Assembly (NCBI RefSeq): GCF_021462225.1
Contig: NC_061804.1
Location: 13,584,740-13,648,739, forward strand
DNA from: Girardinichthys multiradiatus
Taxonomy: Eukaryota; Chordata; Actinopteri; Cyprinodontiformes; Goodeidae
DNA length: 64,000 nt
Direction of reading: 5' to 3'
Each line of letters begins with the position of its first letter. The first letter of the stretch is position 1. Position numbers and translations under genes: made by a program. Below the pieces are notes generated by a model that worked only from the letters and a program-made list of their open reading frames with translations, had not been told where the DNA came from and searched no databases. Positions 23,863 through 36,174 of the stretch are shown piece after piece.

Positions 23863-26800
23863 ATATGCATTGCTTTTTGCAAACAAAATCCCACATGTAT
23901 CAGGTATGGATACCACCCTGAAACCAATGGATATCACTGGATTCCTCCTCCTTTTACACTTAGCAAAGACAAAAACTCTCTTATTTTCCAACTTTGTCAA
24001 TGTCTCAATTTTAGTTTTGTCATTAGCCAATTACAAACAGTATGACTGAGTTGAGATGGGCTGACTGACACTTTTTATGGGTGAATCTGAGACAACAGTG
24101 AATCCGACCCATTTCTTCTCCCTTTTGCCAGATCCTCAGTAAATGGAGGTAACCACCAAAAGATAGACACGCATCCCTGTGTCATAAAGCATCCCTATCT
24201 CTGTTTACAGCAGATGTCTGCTTCAGATCTGCTTTTGTCAGCTTTGTCATTGTGGTAAGGAATGCAGATCCAGAATCTGATCTTCCTTATCAAGAGTTAG
24301 AAACACTTGAAAATATTTCATTAAAGAAGAAAAACAACATTTGTCAGTGTCCCTGTATTTACAATAAGCATTCCAAGGTTTTGTAGGTTTTAGGGCTTTC
24401 TAATTGATGAGAGATGTCTGATAAAAATGTTTCCCCCTCTTTGCTCCCTTTCCTTCCACCGTATAATACTAATGTACCTCGCTGTGCACTAATGGTGGTT
24501 TAATTCAAAGGACATAATGAGCCACATTAGAGTGGGGGGAAAATTGCAGTAAGACTTTTAAAGTTCTCTTCAGATTTCACCTTTATAAGGGCTCCGAGAA
24601 AGAGGAAACAAAGACAGAAATGATGGGCAGCAATGACTGGCCTCTTTCTGCACGTGGACATCTGCTGACACGAGGCACGTTTCCTGAAGTAAGTTGTAAA
24701 AAAGTTTTAACTTGAACTCATTTTGGCTGTGTGAGTGTAATATTTCATATGCTAAATAAAATGGAATCAGTGTTTAATCCTGAACAACTGGGAAGGTTTC
24801 CTACAGTGGACATAAATGAAGTGCAGGATCAAAGACCTGGCTGCAGCTCAGAGACACCGGGGGAGATTGGACCTTTAGTTGCCTCGTCTCCTTCTCTCCT
24901 CTTGTCTCCTTTCCCATTTCCAAGATTTGCTGAAGCTTTAGCCTCTACTTTTCCACCCGTCTCATCATTTGTAACTCTGTTGTGATGTCTCTGTCTTTAA
25001 TCTGGTGGTTCGCAATCTGGTATGCTCCGAGATGCCTCCATCCTTCTCTCCACTCTAGTTCAAAAGAGAGGCCTCCCATTAAGTACCCCCCATCACCTCT
25101 CTCATCCATTTCTTTGCGGCTTCTCCCCAGTTTGCTCAGTGGGGATGTTCCATATATCTGGGTCGATCTTGAGCTCTTTTTTCTGTTTTTATCCTCCGTT
25201 CTGTTCCTTCACTCATTCTAACTTTCCCGCTTTACTGCCACCGTGCTACCTGCCTGTCATCAATCTCAGACTTGGTTATGTGATTGCACAAAGTTGCATA
25301 AAAGTCTTTTACTTGTACATTTTCACAGAAGTTTTCTTCTGTCTTTGTTAATTTACACCTTTAACATTTTTGTGTTGCATATCAGTTCAGATCAGTTTAT
25401 CTACACTTTACCAGTTCACAGTGTACATCTTCTCAGGACAAGGAAAACGATCTTTATAAAACGGTCCATTTCTGAAAAGGATGAAGCAGTTAAGTAGGTT
25501 GAAGTCAACCATTGAGCTTCTGAGCCCTTGACTGAGGCAGTGGCAGCACTTAAAGATGTGATGTAGAGATGATTGCCGCTCTGTGTGAGTAGCTTGCTGT
25601 AGGATGTAGGGTGGAAACACACTGCGAAAGGATGAAGTGCATCGCTAGAACTGTGTCAGTTAACACATTTTGGATAATGAGCACAGGAAAAAAGAATATT
25701 GTATTTAACCAAAATTATTTTTAAACCAACGTTTCTGTTATGTAGTTTGAAGCTTAATCAAATCAGTGGTGGAATACGCATTTGAAAGTATTGAAATGTG
25801 CAAACAAAACTAAACTTGAACAAAATATGGCAGGATATATGTGGAGGAGAGCAGAGATAACTTAGTTGGCAATCAGGATTTAAACAATTGAGGAACTCAA
25901 TGAGTTCTCACGTTATGACACTAATAAAACTATTGCAGAACAAAGGTATGTTCCCAACCCAAATAGACCTGCAGGGGTTTGCAATATTGCAGAAAATAGT
26001 GTGTCAATCTTTGAGGTTAGGAGGTATTTTAAGATAAAGTTACAGTCAGGAGGCTTTCATAAATAGGATGACTATCTGGCGTGAGTGGGTGTCCCACTTT
26101 ATGTAAAGAATCGAGGTCTGGCAATGTGAGCGTTGCATATAGAAAGACTTTGAAGAGTTTCTGATGCTCATCAGACTCATACCAAATTCATGGCAGTATC
26201 TGTAAAGTGACTGCATTCTACCAAATCACACAATTTTCCTTATCTACTTTTGGAGAATATGGTAGAACCCAAGGATGATCTGTGTTACTTTTCTGCAGAA
26301 ATTAAACACATTTTTAAGCTTTCAAAAGTACTTTTATTTTCCACAGCTCAGACTCAACCTGTTGCCAACAGACAGACACATTCACTTTTGGAGTGCTTTG
26401 CTTAGAAAAGGACAAAAGGGGATGTGAACTGCCGTTTACCTTTTGCTCTGCAGCAGCAGCAATGCTTGCATAAAGCTGTTGCCTGTGTGGTTTGTGGGAA
26501 AACCTGAAACATTCATGCCATTTCTCACTTTTTCTCTATCGGCCAAAGCTTTGTTTGAGTTTTCAGACTTGGTGTTAGGGCTAAAGTTAAAACGGGGTTC
26601 AAGTAAAGGTAACAAAGTGACATGGTTAATAACATGTCTGCACAATAAAATCAAGTAGCCTATGCTTCAAAAGGAATAAATAAAACTGACCGACAGGATT
26701 TCAAGATTCTGCCTAACTCAAAGGCGTATCATTTTGAGTGTTAAGGTTAACGATAATTATGATGAGGATGGGGTACCTAGGTGTACACGCCTCAGCTTCT

Positions 26801-28987
26801 TCTGCAGTTAAGAGACTTAATACACTCCCTGATGACTTCTATACCACACCTCCACAGGTGTGCACAAACACACAGATAATGACAAAGTATAACACAAAAT
26901 TGCACCGACAAAAGTTTTCACATAAATTATTAGGTGAAATCACTACACTTGTGACCACCCATTAAAACGAACAATCAAATCCCAGTAAAGAGAGACAGGA
27001 GACCCCTTAAGGAACCAACATTCATCAGCCACCATGATGAGGGGAGGCTTTAACACAGAGGGCAAAGAGAATGGAGTAAGATGCAATCACCTCCTCCTCA
27101 AAGCCGGGCTTGTATTGTTCCAGCACAGACAACATGTTGGTAATTTGCACCTTAATAGGATGGGCAACCTCTGGGGTGAAACGTACTCTTCAAATTGTCC
27201 CCTTTCACAAATCTTGCCTAAAGCCTGAGGGCATGGACACAGAGAGGTTGAGCTGCTCCACATGCAGTGTTTGTTAAAATGCAGCACTGCCCCCTCATGG
27301 CCATCAGTGAAAGAGCTGGACAAGAACTTGTAATCAAAATCATTTAATTTAAATCTTTAGCTTACAGAAAATCAGTAAATGTCCACTTAAAATGGTCTTA
27401 ATAAATATGAAAGATAAAGATAAAGTAAAAAGAGCTCAGAAAACTATGATAATTTTAGATGAAACCCAAGTATCATAAAACAATGTAATGTTTAGAGCTT
27501 TCTGATGTGTTAAAAATTTATAACTTGGCTGATTTGTGTTGAAAGTAATTCAGTTTTGTTAGGGCCTGGGACTGCTAAAAGCCAATAAAAGTGTCCAAAA
27601 TAGAGCAAAGTTAATTAAAAAACAGATTGATTCATTATTTTCTGACCATATCAAAGATGGTTGTATATTTTCGTCTGATTTATTGTGCTCCGAATTGATT
27701 AATATTGATACAAAAGCAGAAAAGGGCGAAATATTGAATAAATATGTTGCCTCATGATGCCGACATTGGACTGAAGGGTCATGCCGCCAAAACGTACAAC
27801 TTAAAAAAGATAACTTAAAGGATTACGTGTAGTTCTGTGAGCATCAGGTTACAATCTGTGGGCTGGTCTGGTGATTTATCTGCACGGTGCTGCAGACATC
27901 ATTGGGATGGTGAGACTCAAGGACACCGACCTCAACCCTTTTATAAGAAGAGGGAAACCTTGAGGACTCATGACAAATGGCTAGAACAACTCTCTAGAGT
28001 GTCACCGTAGCATCTGACAACCACTGAAATTGTGCCACAAGGCCAGACTTGGGAATAGGAATCAGTATCTGTGTGTACAACAAATTTGCAAGTCTCTTCT
28101 GTCCAGTGGTCAGAACATCTTTCAGACACCATTCTTGTTTGTTCTACATGTCTCTTCCATGATATAAATCAACATTTTTTCTTGGCGGTGAAGATGGTAA
28201 AGACATAAAAAGCCCCATATCAAGCATCTAAACAACATTTTGGTTCCATGTCTTGCCACCACTCTTCATTTGTTGTAGCTACAACTTTAACCAGTACAAA
28301 TGATAGTCTAAAGAAGCTTTTTGCTGTCTCTTGCTTTTACTTCTGCTGATGAGCCAACAAGCAAAGCAACGTTTCTCCAGTTTGAGATTTCACAGTCAAC
28401 TGTAGCTGTTAATGAACAAGAATCTCACATTGTTCTTTTTATGGAATGGCATAAAACAGGTAGTTGATTTGAGCAGACGGTATTATGTGCTTGATCACAC
28501 CCCCAGTCTGTTTATTTAAGCCCCTCCAAGGAATTAAGAGTAAACAGATCATTATCAGAATAATGTGCTGGGTTCATAACAAAGTATCAACTATGTGCTA
28601 CTTTAAAAAGGATGAGTGGATACAATGTCAGAGATTTCAAAACTCAGTCAAATGTAAAAATCTTTAAAGACGATGTCACAAACTGCTAAGAAGAGAGAAC
28701 CACTTAAAGCAAACTTTAAAACAATGAATTAACTAAAGGAGACTTAAATAACTTTAGTTTTTAGCTGCTTTTGTAGAAGAGACCACTGAGCACAATGATC
28801 TCAGAAGCAGTCCAGAGTCTGCCTTGTGTGATGTACAGTCATTGGGTGATGTTCACACAACCTCAACTCGACGTTAGAGAATCGGTCAGGAAAGGATTTA
28901 TGCAATAGTTATTTGATGCATGCTGATACTTGTCTATAAAAAACACCCCTGTAAGTCAAAACCAAAACCTTAAAATGCAGTCAGAAG
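23863..28987. other. Intergenic, nothing recognised
   Basis: AT-rich. About 24440-24700 is less AT-rich and holds CACGTG and CATCTG E-box-like words and a GAA/GTAAGT donor-like site. 24880-25250 is pyrimidine-rich on the plus strand. I find no gene. Confidence 0.55.
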
Positions 28988-29300
28988 TTAAAGAAAAGCC
29001 AGTGCAACTGAAATAACTACAGTGTGACCTGAAAACTCAGAGGACACCAGGATGGGTCTGAAGCCTTGGAGAAGAAATATGAGCAACCTGCAGATGTTCC
29101 AAGGGTGTTTTGATAAGACAAGTGAATTGCAGTAATCTAGATGAGAAGAAGAAAAGTCATGAACAACAATTTCCAATTCAAAGTATGACACAGTAATACA
29201 TAATAAGGGCCCAAACAGAGGACCTTGTGGCACACCATAGGGACCAAGAGTTTCATTTTTCACAACAATGTGCCAGGGGCACATATAAACAAGGGTTCAA
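28988..29300 (-). mobile_element. LINE reverse-transcriptase fragment (L2/Rex-type)
   Basis: On the minus strand one frame reads GPYGVPQGPLFGPLLC (the RT motif usually GVPQGSVLGPLLF) and, about 25 residues later, SSSHLDYCNSLVLSK (usually SRLDYCNSL). In an intact element these are well over 100 residues apart, so an internal deletion has joined them. A second short copy of the GVPQG region may lie at 29460-29486. Confidence 0.45.
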
Positions 29301-31826
29301 GTTCTCAATTTAACTTGGACAAAGTTCTCAGCTATCCAATCCTCAATGAAACATCTCCATCTTAGAAACTGTATATCATTTGTGTAGCGGGGATATAAAA
29401 GGTGCCCCAAATGTGCTAAAGAGAGAGAGAAGACTTTTTAAAAACAAGAAGGTCACAACTAAGGACCTTGTGGTAAACCATAGGCAGGGAATTTAAATTT
29501 AAAAACAGCTACAGAAAAGGATTCTTTAAGCAAGGAAATCACTCCAAAACAACTATTAATAATTCTAATTAAGTATTAACAATATCATTAACATAGTTTG
29601 AATACTTAATTTTAGCCAAATAAATTTCAGCCTGTTAGAGATTGTCCTGTGAAAACGAACCCAATGTGGCAGTACTATAGAACAATCGTGTCTTCTCACA
29701 CATGGTTCCTACGCTATCTTCTCTCAAGCAGAGAGGGAGAAAGCCACGCCCTCAACATGATTAGAGACACTAGCTCTTCTTGGGGAATATCTGCCTCAGA
29801 TTTTTTTTTTTCTGCAGTAGGTCAGACAGAAAGGTTACAGCGATTAGTCTTTTTTTCCAGCTGGAACACAGTCATCGGATGCCCAAACAACAGACTATAC
29901 TTAACTTTTTAGATCCTGGATGTAGGCATTTACTCAGCCAGCAAGATCAAGACATTCACTCTTCCTTGGAGCTTTTGTTAAAAAATGCTGTGCTTTCTGG
30001 GGTTCAGAGTTTTTACCAGTCTTCTGTTCTCCGTTTATGGCTGTTCTCATGGCTGGCCCAACAGTCCAACCTGTAATCTCTTACCTTGCTCAAGGGTCAT
30101 GGTCGGGTTATGAAACAATGGATAGTATTAATCATTCTTATAAGGAAGACCCTAGTTATAGTTTTCACTAGACAGAGAGATGTATACCAAATCTGAAACG
30201 AGACATGACAGTTTATTGAAACATAAGATGAACCACCTTGCTTTTACATCCGTACACGTGGCAGCAAACACACATAAACTCAAGGGCAGATCTGCTGAGG
30301 CTGTACAGCTGACAGAATATCTTTCCAAGCTGCTTTGCTTCACAAATTTTCATTTAGACAGGAATATGCTAACAGCCAACCCCATGTGTGAGCACATACC
30401 TCAGGAGCCAGGTTTCCATTTTCCCACCTCCTGCTCTCGGCTTCTGCATCCGACAAAGTCACAACTTCAAAGTCAAAACAGTGGAGAGGTGAGACTCACA
30501 GACATACACACATCCATGTGCATGCAGGTCACACGTTACAGCATATAGGAGTCTGATTTCCTTTTTTTTTTTTTTTACCTCCGCTCCTGCCATGCAGTGG
30601 GGCTGCTTCACCCTTTGTGACAGGCTGTGCCTAATTTCATCAATATGTTTTGGAGGATTCCCACCTGGAGCTGAGCTTTAAATTCTCCAGACCTTTCCAC
30701 TTTGACTCATCACCAACACAGTTTATTTAAACTGAAAGGAACATCTTTAAAAAAAAGTTACCTTAATTTAGGAAACACTGACCACTTGCCCCTCAGACTA
30801 TTCTTTCTTAATGAGAACGTTACGTGCGCTTATATCACATGTTAATATCCCAAATATGCGACACAAGCCAGAGAGAAATCTTATTCTGATCCATATCCTG
30901 AAAAACACTGTATTCAGAATTGGTTGGACCAGACAGGCATTAAATCTGAGATCAGAACCAGCAGAAGCTTGATTCAAGAGCTTTGATGGTTGTGGATTCC
31001 TGATCTTAAACTGAAAATCTCAGTTCTTGATTTGTAAAAGGAAAATAATGCTCATTAACTCAATATCCTCTGAATCATGTTCAAACTAACAACTTTATGC
31101 CTTAAAAAAAAAAAGAAATTTTCCAATGTATTTTTGTGATATGTTCCAACACAAAGTAGCAGATTGTCAAAGTGGAAGGAAAAAAATAACTGATGGTTTA
31201 CATTTTCTAAAAAAAATCTCAAAATGTTGCGCGCATCTGTATTTCTCCTCCTTCCAACTAACACCCATCAATAAAACAAACGTAGAACCAGTTACCTTTA
31301 GAAGTCCCCTAATCAGTATCTAGAGTCCAACAGTGAGAAGCCAAATATTAGTATAAACTCTGCAGTTATGTGAACACCTCAGAAGTATATTAGAGAACAT
31401 CAGTGAACAAAGAGCATCGTAAGAATGAACGAACACAGGAGGCAGGTTAAGGGATGAAGTTGGAGAGGTTTAAAGTAGGTTTAGGTTATAAAATATTAAG
31501 ATAGGCTTCCAACATCTCACAGAGTACAGTTCAGTCCATCATCGGAAAATGGAAACTGAGTGACAGGACATGGCTTTCCCTCTAATCTACTGAGCAAGGA
31601 GAGAATTAATCAAAAAAGCAACCAAGTAGCCCAGGGTAACTCTGGAGGAGCTGCAGAGATCCCCAGTTCAGGTTGAAGAATCTGTTGACAGAACGACTTT
31701 TAGACATGCATGCCAAAAATCTGGCCTTTAGGAAAAAGGAAAAGATAACAATTAGATTTTTTTTATGCATCACATGTAGGAGGAATGCACCACACAGAAC
31801 AGGCAGTGGTGCATCCAAAAACTCTT

Positions 31827-31880
<54 letters not shown>

Positions 31881-32512
31881 GGAGGCCATTCAGCCATCCT
31901 GTGTGTGTGTGACAGTGAACCTTTAATGAGCAATAAAAACGGGCTGACCTTGAGCGCTCCCCGGTTCGGCTCAGATCTGATAAAAAGCTGAACAAAGCAG
32001 TCAGTGGATGAAAAGACAAACAACATAAGGGATAGTCACCTGTGTGAAATTGTAATCATCTAAAGTGGGAGAAAGTAGAAACTATGCCAAACAAGAAGTG
32101 TTTTAAGAACATTTGGTTTAATGGTAAAAGGGGATAAAACACCCCAAAAAATACCCACACAAAGATAAACATTTACCAGTTTAGATCCATCCAGCAAATT
32201 TTGCATAGTTCTTTCAAATAATTTATATTTTTATGATTATGTTTAGTTTTCAGATTTCTTAAATAACATTTTTGTCTAGCTCCATCATCTGGCAATAATC
32301 CGAATATGTCCGTAACTGTTTAAAGACCAGATTCAGCTGAACAAAGCCTTCTAAAGGTCGTTTTAGGCAAAATGCTCAGTTAATTTAAAATAGACTGAAT
32401 CTTTAATAGATAACACGGTTGAGGTATACTTTCTTATAACTGTCTTTGAAGGAGAAATAAAGTGTAGCAACTGAACCGAAACAATAAGACACCAAATGTT
32501 TCAGTTTAACAT
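29301..32512. other. Intergenic between the LINE fragment and the rapgef6 3' end
   Basis: AT-rich, with the CA repeat at 31.83 kb. Open frames at 29649-30076 and 30180-30548 lack recognisable motifs. Confidence 0.55.
31831..31879. repeat. (CA)n microsatellite with nearby GT block
   Basis: About 24 CA units, then roughly 20 bases of unique sequence, then GTGTGTGTGTG at about 31900-31910. The GT block can pair with part of the CA run, so a hairpin is possible. Confidence 0.92.
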
Positions 32513-35500
32513 TTTATTCATAGTCCAAATTAATATCAGTAGACTCCGAGAAATAAAAGTTAATCGTTCCTTTTTTAAACATTCTTTTAAACAAAAATAT
32601 AACAACTATTTACAATCACTTGTAAAAAATACATAAAAAGCGTACAAGCTAAAATCATGGTTGTCTTTCTAAAAGACATAAGTTACAACATCTATACGCG
32701 TGAGAGAAAAAGCCAACGTTAAGCCACAGACTGAGTTAATACCTCTTTGTACAAGATTGTGCTGCTCACTCTCCACATTTAAGCTTATTATGCATTTCTG
32801 CTGTAATGCCAGAAAATGTTCACAAAAAAACCCCATAAAAAAGCCACATTCACATCTCTCTTATTTCATTCTAGGAAACAAGGGGGAAAACAGATAAAAG
32901 TGTGGTGGGCTAAATCATATTCTGACTGAGTTGAGGGAGCTGATGTTTTTCTCATTTTATGTTCAAAGAAACAGTCATGTTGTGTTCAGACTTTTCTTTC
33001 AGAGGAGTGAGAAACAAAGGGGTCAGGTAAAGCTTTACAAGCTTTAGGAGGCAGATAGCAAAGCAAACACTACTTAGCATTTTTTAAGTTCTAAGAATGT
33101 AAGGAATAAAGCAAAAAAAAGAAAAAAAGAAATCCAAATGTGGGAAGAAACAGAAATAAAACTTTTGCTTGATTTATTTTGCTTTCATGTGTGACCAAAA
33201 TAATTCATCCAAAGGACATCATCAAGACGTGAACTTTTAAGCTCAAAGATTCAAGACAGTGCAATAATACTGTAGAGAAGCAAGAGTAATTGGATGTTTT
33301 CAATTTTGATCAACCCCTAACAAGTTATTCTGAATGCAGGTTATCACTGAGCTTAAAGGTTTAAAGTTATTAGCGAGGAGCTATTCAAAAGGAAACTGTT
33401 TTTCCTGAGACACATCGAGACATGTCTGCAGTTCATTCAGGCTGCGGCAGAGTGAGAGAGAGCAAGACTTCAAGCAGGTAACAGGGAGGCTGTACAAGTA
33501 AAGCAGAGTTGCTCTTTTTATCTTTTTATAATTTTTTAACCCCCATCTGTAATGGAACATGCAGGATTTGAAAACATTGGCAGCTTTTCAGAAATCTAGG
33601 ACTTATGTTTAGGATCTACATTCTCTGGAGCACTCACATGGAAAAGGCTGTTTTAGCCATGCTAGTTGCGCTTATTGCTAACCCTCAGTTACTTAGGGGA
33701 GTAAAAACTGAACTTGTTAATCATTTTGATTTCGTTTTAGAAAATAATCAAAACCTAACAGCGACTGCTCTCCCAGAGACATAACATTACAATCCCTCTG
33801 GTCATTATACAAATAATCTATGATCACTCACTCAAGGGAGATTTGGAAAAAATCTATTTTGAATTCTGTACTTATAATTTTATTTTATTATACTTTTTAA
33901 AGATAAATCTGAATGGAACAAAATCTGTATTTTACCAGAGATGTTGTGCAAAACTTCAAAGTAATTTTAAAGATGAATTAAAAAGAAGGCTAAGTTGAGG
34001 GTCATATTGCAGTCTTACGATTCATAAAAACCTTCAGCATTGGAGAGAAATGCATCAGGCAGAGTGAGCTGACAGGTTGAAAGTTATATGCCAAGCAGAA
34101 GTGACAGGGTCGAAAACAGATTCAGCAAGGGAAACGTAAAAAGGCTTCAGTTCAGTTCAAACAGACAAGGATGTATTGCATCAAAAACCTCCTTTCAGTG
34201 TTGGAGCTTGCCTGAACTTGTCTGTGTCATGAGACCATTGGCAAAAGACTCAAAAGGAGCCAGCCATCCAGTAGGCAGAAGCCATCAAAGCAAAACTGCA
34301 GACTACAGAGGGTTTGTGTTGGAAATAATGTGCGAGCAGTGCAGCGCCTAGAGACTGAAATGAAAAAGAAAACCTATTTTGATCCCAACCTCCCAAATAC
34401 AACACTACAACACACACGCTGCTGCATCCTCCCAAAACTCAGCAGCAATTACACGCAAAGATCCGAAGGGGCAGCAAACACAGAGCATCAAGGGGGCTGT
34501 GGGAAGAGAGAGGTGTCATAAAAAAATGACAAGAATCAACACTAATTCCTTTAAAGACTCCTGCCCCTAAAACAGCAGCAGAGCCATCACCACTTTGTTT
34601 TTCTTTCAACAAAAATGTTCAAAAATAGCCTCTATAGAGAACCTTCTCTGCACATTTATACACTCAGTTTACATTAAATTATGGCGAAGGAACAGCAAAA
34701 ATATATATGTACAAATGTATATATCTGCGGTGAGCATCGATCATTTCAAGTCTTTTTGTGGCAAAACAAATTACAAGAAGCAAACACACGACAGAGGGAG
34801 GAAAAGAACAAGTGATTCCAGTTACACCCCTCTCTGTCCAAATAAAAGTAAAAACAAACATTTTTTATCTCACTGTACAAATCTGCTCCTGCTTTTAATA
34901 CAAATAAATCTTCAAGCGTTTTCTTTAAATATTTTACAAAATACACGTGGATTAGCAACAAGGATTGAGTGATGTAAGTCAGGCAGACCTTTTGCTCTTG
35001 TTGCACCTTCCTTTGGATGAGAAGCAGGACGAGAGAGGTACACCGTGAGAACAAAATAATGCTGCATCAGCATAATCCTGCTGCATTATAAACAAATTTA
35101 CAACTAAACCCGGAGCGATCCGCTCTCCAGCTCGTAATTCCATACACAACTAGTCTAATAAACACTGTAAACAAAATACGTAAGCGCTGACGTAAACACG
35201 TTCCTTTATATTTTGCTGTGTGTGTGCAAGTCTATGTGCATGCACGTGTCGCCACACAGTGTTAATTTATTTTTTTATTACAGCTGCTGCAATAACATGA
35301 ACGCGTGCGTTTTACTCAACGGGAAGCAGCGAGGCAGTTGTTCTTCAGCTCATTAAAAACATGTTATAATACAGGTGTAATAGAACGTGCAGGAGGGGGC
35401 AGGCCGAACGAGCAGTGGGAGAGGTGGTGGGGTGAAGGTGATGCAAAGTTTCAGAAAAATGGTTGGAGGGATGCTCTTTGTCTTACAGACAAGTGTGTTT

Positions 35501-36151
35501 TCCGCAGCTACGGTGAGGATTATTTGTCCTTTTTTTTCACCCCCTGAAAAATAAAGCGCGGAGCTTTACTTCCAAGTTAAGTTTTTATACATTTATTTCA
35601 GAACCTTTGCAGTGCCTTTTGGATATTAACTATTAGAGAACAACCTAAAAATCTCAAAATCTATTTTTCTCCTTTTGTATGTCCATCTACATTCAATCTT
35701 CCTTTAAAGTTGGCTTACACAGAATGACTTCAAGCAGTTCACATTTCCAAGCTCAAAAACCCAAACGATAAAAGCAAGAACTGAAACAAGTTAAAGCAAA
35801 TAAACTGTAAGAACAAAAAAACATCTGCAGATGAGTGAGCTTGGAGAGCGAATGGAGGTACGTGGTGGTCTGTTTTTCCAGCGAGGCATAAATATCGTCC
35901 GTCTCCTGCGATGTGATCCCGTCACTCACCTCTTTCAGCTTTGTTCGGAAGTTCTCATTTAAAAAAAATGTTTAAATCTCTGGTTGTTGAAACAAAGTTT
36001 GTGACTCCCGAGATGTGTAGAGAGGTCACATGACCCACTGGATTGCGGGCGGAGTTGGACAATGTGCTCTGTTGATGATGACCACAGGCTGATAGTTAAG
36101 TCCTACATCTGATCAGCGTGGTCACCTGATCCGAGTTGTGAGGACGTAATG
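32513..36151 (-). other. Probable rapgef6 3' UTR with proximal and distal poly(A) candidates
   Basis: No open frame of interest follows the rapgef6 stop. Minus-strand AATAAA hexamers occur at 35597-35592 (about 0.55 kb after the stop) and at 32518-32513, the latter followed by a GT-rich stretch. The distal site would give a 3.6-kb UTR. A Pumilio-type UGUACAUA element lies on the minus strand at 34713-34706. The lower boundary is inferred; transcript data are not visible here. Confidence 0.45.
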
Positions 36152-36174
36152 TTACACCGCCGACACTTGTTCAT
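36152..36174 (-). CDS. rapgef6: rapgef6 last coding exon: C-terminal PDZ ligand
   Basis: Only 23 coding bases: two that complete Asp, six codons (EQVSAV) and TAA at 36154-36152. Joined to the previous exon the protein ends NSEDDEQVSAV, the conserved PDZ-binding C-terminus of PDZ-GEFs. The acceptor is CCTCTTTTCCAG/ATGAAC. The exon continues as 3' UTR. Because the coding part is so short, automatic gene finders could easily miss it. Confidence 0.93.

Noticed and set aside
24982..25351. Overlapping plus-strand frames rich in Ser/Pro/Leu
   Set aside because: They come from a pyrimidine-rich stretch; no splice sites or family motifs.
31606..32026. Frames with Cys/Val and Thr/His repeats on both strands
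   Set aside because: They are produced by the CA microsatellite.
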